DNA of 64,000 bases. Origin: Flavobacterium psychrotolerans. GTDB taxonomy: Bacteria; Bacteroidota; Bacteroidia; Flavobacteriales; Flavobacteriaceae. Made by a program: the position numbers and the translations under genes. Below, piece by piece: positions 16,399-25,453 of this stretch; the stretch's first letter is position 1; each line of letters starts with the position of its first letter. Below the pieces are notes generated by a model, which did no database searches, was not told the DNA's origin, and worked only from the letters and a program-made list of their open reading frames with translations. The stretch spans positions 186,001 to 250,000 of the forward strand of contig NZ_QCZI01000001.1 of NCBI RefSeq assembly GCF_003097635.1, written 5' to 3'.

Positions 16399-16468
16399 GT
16401 GAATGATATAACTCTTTCCGATAATTGTATAATAAGTTTAAGCTGTTACAAACTAACCTTTGTACAGT
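16399..16468 (+). promoter_or_regulatory. Stress-type promoter of the ice-binding gene (site C)
   Basis: A 35-bp block (16399-16433) opens with GTGAATGATATAACT, then exactly 24 bp and CTTTGTACAGT. The block ends in ATAAT in place of GTAAC, so the inner half is weaker than in sites A, B and D. It lies 29 bp before the coding start. Confidence 0.7.
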
Positions 16469-16497
16469 AAATAATTAAACCCTAAATCAAAATAAAA

Positions 16498-18195
16498 ATG
16501 AAAGCTAAAAAGCTACTTTCAATTATCGCAATAGCATTTATTGCCTTAATTTCTGGATGTGCAAAAGACGACTTCCAGGAAAACGTTGGCGTTTGTCCAA
16601 TTGTAATTGCAACAAGCCCTGAAAATGGCGCTATCAATGTGTCTCTTGACAAAACCATTACAGTAACATTCAATGAAAATATGAATGCTTCAACTATTAC
16701 TGGAGTGTCTTTTACACTACAAGGAACCACTGCTGTTATAGGAACAGTTTCAAGTACTGGCAAAACGGCAACTTTTAATCCTTCTGCGGCTCTTAAACCG
16801 AACTCAACCTACACTGCTAAAATTACAACTGCTGTTAAAGACTTAACAGGCAATGCTATACAACAAGATTATGTATGGACTTTTAGTACTGGAGGATCCG
16901 TTTCCCCAATGGTGGTTTCTACCGATCCAGCCGACAAAGCTACTGACGTATTCCCTAACAAAATAGTAAGTGCATTATTTAATATGCAAATGAATGAATC
17001 GACTATTAATGCGACAACCGTTACTATAAAACAAGGAACAACGCCTATACTCGGAACGGTTACTTATAGTGGAACAACTGTCTATTTTGACCCAACAGTA
17101 ACATTGGCGGCCAATACCGTTTATACGGGTACCATTACTACTGGTGCTAAAAACGTTCAAGGAACAGCATTAGCGAATAACTATGTATGGACATTTACCA
17201 CTGGTGCTATTTCTGCTCCTAGAGTAATTTTGACTGACCCGACAAATAATGCTTCAAATGTTGTGGCTAATAAAATAGTTAGCGCAACGTTTAACATGCC
17301 AATGAATTTATTAACAATCAATGCAACCAGTTTTACCTTAAAAATAGGTACAACAACCGTTTTAGGTACAGTTACTCACAATGTTAATGGAGATGTTGCT
17401 TATTTCACGCCGACAAGTGATTTTTTACCAAACACAACCTATACTGCAACAATTACCACCGCAGCAAAAAGTGCAACTGGTATCCCACTAGCCAATGAAT
17501 ATGTTTGGAACTTCAGCACCATTTCAACATTAGTGGGGCCTGGCGTTAATCTTGGATCTGCTGAAAGATTTGGAATTTTAGCTGGTGTAGGAGTCAGTAA
17601 CAATGCGGGCTTTAGTGAGATTCGGAATTTAGACGTTGGAATTTGTCCAGGTACACGTTCCTCTGTTACAGGCTTCCCTCCTGCCAAAGTAGTAGGTGGA
17701 GCTATTTATGCCTTTGATGATTTAACACCTCCAGGCACACCTGCCATGCTTTTAAAAGCAAAACTAGACCTAACCAATGCCTACCTTTTTGCTGAAGGTG
17801 CTTCCTACTCCGCACCCATTACAATATCGGGTGACCAAGGCGGAAAAACACTTGTTGCAGGTATATACAAATCAACATCAACACTTTTAGTACAGGCAGG
17901 AGATTTAACGCTTACAGGTAGTGCTACTGATGTTTGGATTTTCCAAGTAGCATCCGCTTTTACAACTGTAGGTGGAGCTGGTGGAAATATAATCCTTGCC
18001 GGAGGTGCACAAGCGAAAAATGTGTACTGGCAAACAGGAAGTTCTGCAACTATTGGGAACTATACTAACTTTAAAGGAAACGTATTGGCCCTTCAATCTA
18101 TAACAATGGGAGACCATGCAACTGCTGTTGGCAGAATGTTAGCCAGAAATGGTGCAGTAGTAATGACCCATACTAATATCATCACTAAACCCTAA
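16498..18195 (+). CDS. Ice-binding-like lipoprotein: three Ig-like (SbsA/Big_5) domains plus DUF3494
   Basis: A 565-residue outer-surface lipoprotein with lipobox ALISGC near residue 21. Three Ig-like domains start near residues 33, 135 and 239, each opening with xxTDPxxxAxxV and ending NYVWTFSTG or similar. From about 347 the DUF3494 ice-binding domain begins (GSAERFGILAGVGVSNN) and runs to the C-terminus (LQSITMGDHATAVGRMLARNGAV). DUF3494 proteins adsorb to ice or act as adhesins in cold-adapted microbes; ice activity here is inferred. The Ig modules probably act as a stalk. It lies 11 bp upstream of an OmpA gene. Confidence 0.92.
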   Translation: MKAKKLLSIIAIAFIALISGCAKDDFQENVGVCPIVIATSPENGAINVSLDKTITVTFNENMNASTITGVSFTLQGTTAVIGTVSSTGKTATFNPSAALKPNSTYTAKITTAVKDLTGNAIQQDYVWTFSTGGSVSPMVVSTDPADKATDVFPNKIVSALFNMQMNESTINATTVTIKQGTTPILGTVTYSGTTVYFDPTVTLAANTVYTGTITTGAKNVQGTALANNYVWTFTTGAISAPRVILTDPTNNASNVVANKIVSATFNMPMNLLTINATSFTLKIGTTTVLGTVTHNVNGDVAYFTPTSDFLPNTTYTATITTAAKSATGIPLANEYVWNFSTISTLVGPGVNLGSAERFGILAGVGVSNNAGFSEIRNLDVGICPGTRSSVTGFPPAKVVGGAIYAFDDLTPPGTPAMLLKAKLDLTNAYLFAEGASYSAPITISGDQGGKTLVAGIYKSTSTLLVQAGDLTLTGSATDVWIFQVASAFTTVGGAGGNIILAGGAQAKNVYWQTGSSATIGNYTNFKGNVLALQSITMGDHATAVGRMLARNGAVVMTHTNIITKP

Positions 18196-18206
18196 AAAAT
18201 AAAAAA

Positions 18207-20231
18207 ATGAACCTTATATCTAATTCAACTAAGGGATCTCTCAAAACGAAATCCCTTAATAACCTAACTTCTAAAGGCATTATAGTAATTGCTTTGGCCT
18301 TGTTAGGCATTCAGGCGCCTCTTCAGGCGCAAGAAACACCGGTTATTAAATACACTAAGCCGTCATGGTATTTTGGTGTAGCGGGTGGAGCAAATTTTAA
18401 TTTCTATCGCGGATCGACTCAAATGTTGAATGCTGCTTTTACTCCCCCAGTTGCTTTTCATGATGGTAAAGGAGTTGGACTCTTTGTTGCGCCACTTTTA
18501 GAATTTCACCGACCGGATTCAAGATGGGGTGTCATGTTACAAGCTGGTTACGACAATAGAAAAGGGAAGTTTGATCAACAAAAAACGCCTTGTGACTGTC
18601 CAGCAGATTTGTCAACTAACATTAGCTATATCACGGTAGAACCTAGTTTGCGTTTTGCCCCGTTTAAATCCAATTTCTATTTATTTGGAGGGCCACGTTT
18701 GGCTTTCAATATGGATAAATCATTTACATACAAACTGGGAATTAATCCTGCTTATCCTAATCAAGAAGCCAGTGCCGAAGTAAAAGGAGATTTAAGTGAT
18801 GTGAAAGAAACCCTCGTTTCCATGCAAATTGGAGCCGGAATCGACATTCCGCTTTCATCACAAAATAACCATACGCAATTTGTGCTATCTCCTTTCGTTT
18901 CTTTTCATCCCTATTTTGGACAGAATCCACGTTCTGTAGAAACCTTGAATATAACTACCGTTAGAGCAGGTGTTGCACTTAAATTTGGTAGAGGCAGTAA
19001 AATAGAAGCTGCAGGAGTACCTGATGGCACATCTCAATTTTCTGTTGATTCTCCAAGTAACGTACCCGTTAATCGCATAGAGAGTGAAATATTCCCTATT
19101 CGTAACTACGTGTTCTTCAATGCTGGTTCAACTGAAATACCCAATCGGTACCAATTGCTAAGAAAAAATCAGGTAAAAGATTTTAAAGAAGACCAATCGG
19201 AAGTTGTTACGCAAAAAAATCTTTCCGGTCGTTCCCAACGTCAAATGAGCGTTTATTATAATGTACTAAACATATTGGGTGACCGTATGGAAAAAAACCC
19301 ATCAGCAACCATTACTTTGGTAGGTTCATCAGAGAAAGGACCAGAAGACGGTCGTGCTATGGCACAATCCATCAAAACCTATTTGGTTAATGTGTTTGAA
19401 ATTAATCCTTCTAGAATAAGTATTGAAGGTCGTACCAAACCAGCTATTCCTTCAGAACAACCAGGTGGAACACGTGAACTTGACCTTCTTCGTGAGGGAG
19501 ACCGAAGAGTTTCTATCGAAAGTAATTCGCCAATGCTATTGATGGAGTTCCAAAGTGGCCCAACTGCTCCTTTGAAACCAGTCGAAATTAAAGCTTTGAC
19601 CGAAGCTCCAATTGAAAGTTATGTATCCTTCAACAATGTTGGAGCTAAAGAAGCCTTTACTTCGTGGACATTGGAAATAAAAGATGAAAAAGGGAAAGTG
19701 CAAACTTTTGGTCCTTACACCGAAGATGCCGCAAGTATTCCTGGAAAATCTATTTTGGGCAACCGAACTGAAGGCGACTATACTGCAAAAATGATTGGTA
19801 TAACGCAAAGCGGTAAATTGTCAGAGAAAGAGACTCCTATACATGTTGTGCTTTGGACTCCAGAAAAAGTGGAAGCAGGAATTCGTTACAGTATCATTTA
19901 TGAATTTAATGAATCGAAAGCCACTAATATTTATGAAAAATATCTTACTGATATTGTAACACCAAAAATCCCTGTAGGCGGAACAGTTATTATTCATGGT
20001 CATACTGATATTATTGGAGATGAGTCTCATAACCAAGCATTGTCATTGGCTCGTGCAAACGATGTGAAAAGCATAATTGCAAATGGCTTGTCTAAAGCCG
20101 GAAGATCTGATGTGAAATTTGAAGTGAATGGATTTGGTGAAGATCAAAAATCAGCTCCGTTTGATAACAAATTCCCTGAAGAACGTTTTTATAACCGTAC
20201 AGTTGTAATTGATATTATTCCGGCAAAATAA
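18207..20231 (+). CDS. OmpA family outer-membrane protein with N-terminal beta-barrel
   Basis: A 674-residue protein. A signal peptide ends near APLQAQE, then a porin-like beta-barrel (WYFGVAGGANFNFY, through about residue 260). A middle region has a first OmpA-like half (YVFFNAGSTEIP, TITLVGSSEKG), and the C-terminal OmpA peptidoglycan-binding domain has GTVIIHGHTDIIGDESHNQ near residue 590. It links outer membrane and peptidoglycan. The 11-bp gap from the ice-binding lipoprotein suggests one transcript and one envelope function. Confidence 0.9.
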   Translation: MNLISNSTKGSLKTKSLNNLTSKGIIVIALALLGIQAPLQAQETPVIKYTKPSWYFGVAGGANFNFYRGSTQMLNAAFTPPVAFHDGKGVGLFVAPLLEFHRPDSRWGVMLQAGYDNRKGKFDQQKTPCDCPADLSTNISYITVEPSLRFAPFKSNFYLFGGPRLAFNMDKSFTYKLGINPAYPNQEASAEVKGDLSDVKETLVSMQIGAGIDIPLSSQNNHTQFVLSPFVSFHPYFGQNPRSVETLNITTVRAGVALKFGRGSKIEAAGVPDGTSQFSVDSPSNVPVNRIESEIFPIRNYVFFNAGSTEIPNRYQLLRKNQVKDFKEDQSEVVTQKNLSGRSQRQMSVYYNVLNILGDRMEKNPSATITLVGSSEKGPEDGRAMAQSIKTYLVNVFEINPSRISIEGRTKPAIPSEQPGGTRELDLLREGDRRVSIESNSPMLLMEFQSGPTAPLKPVEIKALTEAPIESYVSFNNVGAKEAFTSWTLEIKDEKGKVQTFGPYTEDAASIPGKSILGNRTEGDYTAKMIGITQSGKLSEKETPIHVVLWTPEKVEAGIRYSIIYEFNESKATNIYEKYLTDIVTPKIPVGGTVIIHGHTDIIGDESHNQALSLARANDVKSIIANGLSKAGRSDVKFEVNGFGEDQKSAPFDNKFPEERFYNRTVVIDIIPAK

Positions 20232-20274
20232 ATTTTAATATTCTAAAAATAGAATACATTTTTAAAGTACCTTT

Positions 20275-20308
20275 AAAAGGACAGAAATTTGATTTCTGTC
20301 CTTTTTTT
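20275..20308 (+). terminator. Terminator after the OmpA gene
   Basis: AAAGGACAGAAAT pairs with ATTTCTGTCC around TTG, then seven T's. Confidence 0.9.
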
Positions 20309-20348
20309 ATTTACAAGAATTGGGAAACCATAACTATTTATATAATCT

Positions 20349-20418
20349 GTGAATTTTGTAAGTCCTATGAATAAATATGTAACATATTATTAATGAATAA
20401 TTTTCACCTTTACTCTAC
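20349..20418 (+). promoter_or_regulatory. Stress-type promoter (site D)
   Basis: A 35-bp block (20349-20383) opens with GTGAATTTTGTAAGT and ends in ATGTAAC, then exactly 24 bp and CTTTACTCTAC. It lies 32 bp before the coding start. Confidence 0.65.
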
Positions 20419-20450
20419 GAATAATTTAACCCCTTTAAAACAAAAATAAC

Positions 20451-20768
20451 ATGAAAAAAACAACCCTTTATTTAATGATGATGGTATTGTCGTTAAGTTT
20501 CTTCCCAAGTACAACTTTTGCATCTGAAAAAAATCCAACGACAGTTGCAAACAATCCTACAGAAATGCCTGCAGAAATTAAAGTTATGCTTAACCGTTTA
20601 AATGAAATTAAAGCAATGGATAGATCTTCTATGAGTCGAATAGAAAAAAAAGCACTACGTAAAGAAGTCCGTGCTATTAATACCAGTCTAAGATCAAGTG
20701 GTAATGGCGTGTATTTATCAGTTGGTGCCATTATCATTATCATACTTTTATTGATTCTTATTCTATAA
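20451..20768 (+). CDS. Small exported protein with C-terminal membrane helix
   Basis: A 105-residue protein of no recognised named family. A signal peptide (residues 1-25, ending TTFASE) is followed by a basic helical segment (IKVMLNRLNEIKAMDRSSMSR, EKKALRKEVRAINTSLR) and a very hydrophobic C-terminal helix (GAIIIIILLLILIL). Similar small proteins are common in Bacteroidota. It has its own stress-type promoter (site D). Confidence 0.75.
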   Translation: MKKTTLYLMMMVLSLSFFPSTTFASEKNPTTVANNPTEMPAEIKVMLNRLNEIKAMDRSSMSRIEKKALRKEVRAINTSLRSSGNGVYLSVGAIIIIILLLILIL

Positions 20769-20885
20769 TTAATTGCTATTGAATATTAAAACTCACAATT
20801 ATAAGTTAACATCAAAGTGCTGGCACAATTGTTGGCCTACACAACAATGTTGAGTTATAAATAGTAATCAAAAACATACAAAAAA

Positions 20886-21380
20886 ATGAAAACTTTAAAA
20901 TTATTCACTCTTGGGCTGTTGTTTTTTGCAGCGAGTTCCATACAGGCACAAGTCTCCATAAACGTAAATTTAGGTACAGCTCCTTCTTGGGGACCGGCCG
21001 GGTACTCATCTGTAGATTATTATTATCTACCCGATGTTGAATCCTATTATGATATTCGAGCCAAACAATTTATCTATTTAAATGGAGGAACTTGGGTACG
21101 AACAAAATATTTGCCAAGACAGTATAGAAACTATGATTTATATAATGGATATAAAGTTGTGTTAAACGATTATCATGGTCCAAGCCCCTACACTTACTTT
21201 AAAAATGATAAAGTAAAATATTATAAAGGATATAAAGGCGGACACCAAAAATCCATCGGAAACAGAAATGATAACCATGGTGATTCTAATAACCATAACG
21301 ACAGAGGTCATGGAGGTGGTGGCCACAAAGACAATGGTCATGGAGGTGGAAAAGGCGGCCATGGAAATGGCAAACATTAG
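20886..21380 (+). CDS. Secreted protein with His/Gly-rich tail, paralogue of the gene at 60375
   Basis: A 164-residue protein with signal peptide (ending SIQAQVS). The core carries YYYLPDVESYYD, NGGTWVRTKYLPRQYRNY and a YxGxxPYxY segment, which recur in the protein at 60375-60758. The last 40 residues are a low-complexity tail of His, Gly, Asn and Lys (GGGGHKDNGHGGGKGGHGNG), which could bind metal ions. Function is unknown; it sits at the end of the stress and envelope island. Confidence 0.8.
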   Translation: MKTLKLFTLGLLFFAASSIQAQVSINVNLGTAPSWGPAGYSSVDYYYLPDVESYYDIRAKQFIYLNGGTWVRTKYLPRQYRNYDLYNGYKVVLNDYHGPSPYTYFKNDKVKYYKGYKGGHQKSIGNRNDNHGDSNNHNDRGHGGGGHKDNGHGGGKGGHGNGKH

Positions 21381-21427
21381 CTTCTATTTCTTCATTAAAG
21401 AAAAGAATCAAGTTGAATAGCTACATT

Positions 21428-21468
21428 AAAAATCAGGTTGTCTTATTAAGACAACCTGATTTTTTTTT
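21428..21468 (+). terminator. Terminator between convergent genes
   Basis: A stem of about 15 bp (AATCAGGTTGTCTT with its complement) followed by eight T's. A-rich sequence on the left may let it serve the minus strand too. Confidence 0.9.
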
Positions 21469-21505
21469 ATGAATACCTAAAATGAGCCGTTTTTGTTCCT
21501 GCAAA

Positions 21506-22129
21506 TTATTTAAGAAGAAAATTAAAACCTGCATTGAAACTTCCCCTTGAATTTGTTATCATATCCCCGGTATTCTTCTTAAAGATATCCTTTAAACCTT
21601 TTTGAGAATCATATTCCAACACGAGTTTTAATTTATCTGAAATCGGGATTTTACAGCCAATTCCTAATGACAGTCCGAAATCATTTGCATTGAAACCTTT
21701 TCTAACATCTGTATTTCCAACCGTTTCTTTGGCATTCAGCAAAATTCCGGTGTATGCTCCAAAATGCAGATACCAAGCCCTAGTTTTACCAAAATGCCAG
21801 TTGGCCATAACTGGAATCGTTAGATAATCCAAATTGAAATTTGTTTTATAAATTTTCCCTGTCGATAAATCTTCTATAAATCCATTAGTCCACCCTTTTG
21901 AATCATAAATTAATTTCCCTTTAATACTCCATCTATCAGAAAAATAATAATCTGTCGAAAACCCCAAATTAATTCCAGTTCTGGGATTGGAATTTTGTCC
22001 GTTAATCGTACTTACTTTAGCCGAATTAAATCCAATATTTACCCCCATTTCAACATCATCTTTTTTCTGTGCTAGCGTTGCAATTGAAAAACCAATTATA
22101 AATAAAGAGGTAATAAATAATTTTCTCAT
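21506..22129 (-). CDS. Outer-membrane beta-barrel protein (PorT-like)
   Basis: A 207-residue protein with signal peptide (MRKLFITSLFIIGFSIATLAQ). It has regular alternating strands (VEMGVNIGFNSAKVS, GINLGFSTDYYFSDRWSIKGKLIYDSKGW, FGLSLGIGCKIPIS) and ends in a phenylalanine-containing strand (FNAGFNFLLK). This is the 8-stranded barrel pattern of the Bacteroidota outer-membrane protein family. No specific function can be read. Confidence 0.85.
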   Translation of the reverse strand: MRKLFITSLFIIGFSIATLAQKKDDVEMGVNIGFNSAKVSTINGQNSNPRTGINLGFSTDYYFSDRWSIKGKLIYDSKGWTNGFIEDLSTGKIYKTNFNLDYLTIPVMANWHFGKTRAWYLHFGAYTGILLNAKETVGNTDVRKGFNANDFGLSLGIGCKIPISDKLKLVLEYDSQKGLKDIFKKNTGDMITNSRGSFNAGFNFLLK

Positions 22130-22156
22130 GTTTAGATCCTTTAATTGTTCATAAAA

Positions 22157-23281
22157 TTAAATGCTTTTCAATGCTTCCATTAAAGCATCAATATCTTCCT
22201 CAGTATTGTAATGACTAAAGGAAATGCGTAAACTTGGCTTCAATAAATCTTCTTGAGAAAGCATTTCTTCTAAAACATGAGAAGGACTTATACTTCCTGA
22301 CTGGCAGGCACTTCCTCTTGAAAGAGCAATGCCTTTCATGTCTAAATAAAATAAAATCATCGCGGTTTTGTCTTCCGGGACAGGCAACAATACATTTAAA
22401 ACCGTATAAAAACCGTCCTGATTTCCATTGATTTTAAACTCGGGAAATTCAATTTCCAATCGACGAATCAAATACGTTTTGAGGTCAGAAATCTGTTGTC
22501 TTTCTTTCACGAGATTGCCGTAAGAAAGATCCAAAGCTTTCGCCATTCCCACAATTTGATGAACCCCTTCTGTTCCTGGGCGCAATCCTTTCTCTTGTTC
22601 TCCACCATAAAAAAGCGGTCGTAAACCCGATTTTTTCCTAACAAAAGCAAATCCAACTCCTTTAGGCCCATGGAATTTATGTGCACTCGCAACTATAAAA
22701 TCAACGGGGATCGTTGCTAAATCTATTTCGGTTTTCCCAACAGACTGTACGGTATCAGAATGAAATATCGCATTGTGCTGTTGACAAATGCGCCCTACCC
22801 TATCCAAATCTAAAACAGTCCCTATTTCATTATTGACATGCATCAGGCTTACCAATGTTTTCTTATCTTGTGCCAGTAATTCGACCAAATCGGTAATATC
22901 AATTTCACCATTGGATTTAATGGCTACATAATCTACTTGAATCCCATATTCTTCTTGCAAAGCCTGAACGGTATGCAACACGGCATGATGTTCTATTTTA
23001 CTGGTGATGATGCGTTTTACCCTCAAATCCTTAACCACTGAACGAAGAATCCAATTGTTAGATTCCGTCCCACATGAAGTAAAAATAATTTCCTGCGAAG
23101 AACAATTCAACTGCTTGGCAATCGTCTTTCTGGAAAGTTCTAAAATACTTTTAGCGTTTCGTCCAAAACTATGTGTTGACGAAGGATTTCCATAATCTTC
23201 AGATAAAATTTTGGTCATTTCTTGAATAACTTCAGTCCTAATTTGGGTAGTTGAAGCGCTATCGAGGTAAATTTTTTTCAT
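22157..23281 (-). CDS. Cysteine desulfurase (NifS/IscS class)
   Basis: A PLP enzyme releasing sulfur from cysteine for Fe-S clusters or tRNA thiolation. The start at 23281 gives MKKIYLDSASTTQIRTEV, the typical opening; a 42-base in-frame extension is unconserved. The PLP lysine lies in SAHKFHGPKGVGF, and the catalytic cysteine in SRGSACQSGS. Length, 374 residues, is normal for the group I class. It stands alone, without iscU or sufB nearby, and is divergent from a lipoprotein gene. Confidence 0.92.
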   Translation of the reverse strand: MKKIYLDSASTTQIRTEVIQEMTKILSEDYGNPSSTHSFGRNAKSILELSRKTIAKQLNCSSQEIIFTSCGTESNNWILRSVVKDLRVKRIITSKIEHHAVLHTVQALQEEYGIQVDYVAIKSNGEIDITDLVELLAQDKKTLVSLMHVNNEIGTVLDLDRVGRICQQHNAIFHSDTVQSVGKTEIDLATIPVDFIVASAHKFHGPKGVGFAFVRKKSGLRPLFYGGEQEKGLRPGTEGVHQIVGMAKALDLSYGNLVKERQQISDLKTYLIRRLEIEFPEFKINGNQDGFYTVLNVLLPVPEDKTAMILFYLDMKGIALSRGSACQSGSISPSHVLEEMLSQEDLLKPSLRISFSHYNTEEDIDALMEALKSI

Positions 23282-23350
23282 AGCCACAAAGTTAAGAATT
23301 TTAGTAGCGCAAATGGAATACAAATTGATTGGGATTGTAAATTAAAATCC

Positions 23351-23358
23351 TATTTTTG
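23351..23358 (+). promoter_or_regulatory. Promoter of the lipoprotein at 23376
   Basis: TATTTTTG matches TAnnTTTG, 17 bp before the start codon, implying a very short leader. Confidence 0.5.
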
Positions 23359-23375
23359 TGACAAATTGTATAAAC

Positions 23376-24317
23376 ATGAAAAAGCTTTTGGGATTATTGG
23401 TTTCTGTACTCTTTCTGAATGGTTGTGATGATGGAAAATTAACGGTCGACACGATTAATTTTGATGATGTTGCGGCAAATGCTTGCGGAGAAATTATATA
23501 CAAACTAAACAATAATGAAGCATTGTTTGTTAAAATCCCAACCAGTGAAAACGCATTTGCAAACCAACCAACTTTACCAAACGCACCCACTAAAATAGAA
23601 ATAGGTGGCAGTGTAATTATGAAATACAGATTCTATAACGGAAAAGTTTCCTCCGATAACATTTGCTCTTTACCGGCTCCCATTTCCCCTTCTGCCACCG
23701 AAGAATGGAGTGCCTCTGCCGGAACAATCGAGATTACCACGACTGCCGTTTATTCGGCTGCCAATGCAACTACGGGAGCCTTAAAAATATCAAAATACAA
23801 TCATCATATAATTATTAAAAACTTAGTTTTCGCAAAACCGGACGGAACCAATCAAAAATACGAGAGTTTTAACTTTGGGGATTATCTGACGGATGCTACC
23901 ACGTTGCCATTAAATTTTGACCCTATCCTTGTGGCGCAATGCACTGCAACACCAACAATCTACAATGCGCGAAACAGCGGAATTGAAAGTTTAGTACTGG
24001 AAAATGCCGATGCCGATTTAATTCAAAATACAGGTACGGTAACAAAGTCGATAAGTGCTACAACAAACAAACTGGTATACCGATTGTACAATACTGCCTT
24101 GCCAAATACCCTTTCAGATTATTTTTGCGGAACCACTCCGGCAAGTCCAACGATTAAAGAAGAATGGATTGCAACTGATGGAACCATAGAAGTAGTTAAT
24201 ACTACTGCCGGAGGATTTGTACATACCATAACACTTAAAAAAGTGACTTTTAAGAAAGACAACAGTACGTTCTATTATGGAGATGCTGTTATATATGGCG
24301 TGCTTTTGACCAATTAA
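23376..24317 (+). CDS. Hypothetical lipoprotein
   Basis: The ATG at 23376 is chosen because it opens a lipoprotein signal (MKKLLGLLVSVLFLNGCDD, Cys17). The 313-residue product has two similar halves, each with a VYRLYN/MKYRFYNGK strand and a PSxxEEWxAxxGTIExxxT segment. The duplication suggests two repeated beta domains on the cell surface. No named family was recognised. Confidence 0.75.
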   Translation: MKKLLGLLVSVLFLNGCDDGKLTVDTINFDDVAANACGEIIYKLNNNEALFVKIPTSENAFANQPTLPNAPTKIEIGGSVIMKYRFYNGKVSSDNICSLPAPISPSATEEWSASAGTIEITTTAVYSAANATTGALKISKYNHHIIIKNLVFAKPDGTNQKYESFNFGDYLTDATTLPLNFDPILVAQCTATPTIYNARNSGIESLVLENADADLIQNTGTVTKSISATTNKLVYRLYNTALPNTLSDYFCGTTPASPTIKEEWIATDGTIEVVNTTAGGFVHTITLKKVTFKKDNSTFYYGDAVIYGVLLTN

Positions 24318-24323
24318 ACCGAA

Positions 24324-24875
24324 TCATTTTATGTTTTGTCTGATATAAACTTCGGTGGCGCCTAAACCGTATTTTTGATAATTGCCGTCTTGAAAAGCTA
24401 TATTATCATATCTACCCAATAAAAAATCGAGTTCCGACTTCAGAATTCCTTCTCCAACTCCGTGAATAAAAACGATTTTAGGAATGCGGTTTCTAATAGC
24501 AAACTCAATGTGCCTTTTTGCGGTTTCTGACTGCAAGGTAAGAATGTCATAGTTGCTCATTGCCCTAAAATTCGAAACAAGTTTCTCAATATGCAAATCG
24601 AATTCAGGCGGAGGAATTTCTCCTTTTGCTTTCTTTTCTTTTACGAAACTTCTTGGTTTTGGAATTTCCTTTTCGAACTTAATTTGATTTAAATTAAAAC
24701 TTCCATTTTTTATATTTAAATCACTGGTGTCGTTTACTTTAATAAGCTCTTTTGTTGAAAATTTCATCGTAAATCCATCTTCCGTTTCCACATTCACCTC
24801 ATCGTTTTGAACAGACAACACTATGCCGTTTATGGCTTCATCCAGTACCGAAACCTTATCTCCTTTATTGAACAT
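24324..24875 (-). CDS. Smr domain protein (DUF2027-like)
   Basis: The start at 24875 gives MFNKGDKVSVLDEAINGIV, a small beta-barrel opening; the 14 residues added by the further-out start are not conserved in style. The C-terminal half is an Smr domain: FDLHIEKLV, ETAKRHIEFAI and FIHGVGEGILKSEL with the HGxGxG loop, ending in a GATEVYI strand. Smr domains are nicking or RNA-cleaving nucleases or mismatch/ribosome-linked. At 183 residues it lacks the MutS2 ATPase. The start overlaps the end of a small membrane protein gene. Confidence 0.85.
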   Translation of the reverse strand: MFNKGDKVSVLDEAINGIVLSVQNDEVNVETEDGFTMKFSTKELIKVNDTSDLNIKNGSFNLNQIKFEKEIPKPRSFVKEKKAKGEIPPPEFDLHIEKLVSNFRAMSNYDILTLQSETAKRHIEFAIRNRIPKIVFIHGVGEGILKSELDFLLGRYDNIAFQDGNYQKYGLGATEVYIRQNIK

Positions 24876-25050
24876 CTTCGTTTTCTTTTTCTTGATTCTT
24901 ACTTGGCGTTTTGGCACTCAATCGCAACATGCCATACATAAATATCACGATGGCGATTACCATAATGTACACGTTTTTATCAGCTTTACTTTGTTCGTAC
25001 AAAGCAATCATGATGGCAACAATCATTATTGGAATTAATAATTTTTTCAT
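24865..25050 (-). CDS. Small two-helix membrane protein
   Basis: A 61-residue protein with two membrane helices (LLIPIMIVAIMIALYEQ and VYIMVIAIVIFMYGML) and a charged tail (KNQEKENEDVQ). No family recognised. It overlaps the Smr gene start by 11 bases, consistent with a shared mRNA. Confidence 0.65.
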   Translation of the reverse strand: MKKLLIPIMIVAIMIALYEQSKADKNVYIMVIAIVIFMYGMLRLSAKTPSKNQEKENEDVQ

Positions 25051-25154
25051 GTTTTGAAATATCTGATCTCAAAAGTAACAAACTTTAAAATAATAAACTT
25101 ACTATTCTCTTGTGAATATTTTTTCGTAAAATTGTACTACAAATAATTTCAATT

Positions 25155-25439
25155 TTGGATATAGAAAAATACATGATTCCCTGCATGAACAAAAAACTCT
25201 TTGGAGTGGAATGTTTGGGTTGCGGAACACAAAGAGCTTTAGTCTTAATCCTTAGAGGTGAATTCACGGCAGCTTTTCATATGTTTCCCGCCATTTTTAC
25301 AACCCTTTTATTTTTCATGGTACTCGGTTTGAATTTTATTGACAAAAGCAGAAATTACCATAAAATCATTATTGGTCTTGCTATTGTTAACGCAATTATT
25401 ATGATTGTTTCTTATATTTACAAAATGATTCACTTTTAA
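25155..25439 (+). CDS. DUF2752 membrane protein
   Basis: A protein of about 94 residues with the DUF2752 signature: cysteines in CMNKKLFGVECLGCGTQRA followed by a LILRGEFTAAFHMFP helix and two membrane spans. A TTG start at 25155 gives MDIEKYMIPC; ATG at 25173 is the alternative. Function is unknown; the family is common in Flavobacteriia, often next to CCC-motif genes, as here (14 bp). Confidence 0.85.
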   Translation: MDIEKYMIPCMNKKLFGVECLGCGTQRALVLILRGEFTAAFHMFPAIFTTLLFFMVLGLNFIDKSRNYHKIIIGLAIVNAIIMIVSYIYKMIHF

Positions 25440-25453
25440 AACAACCTTACAAA

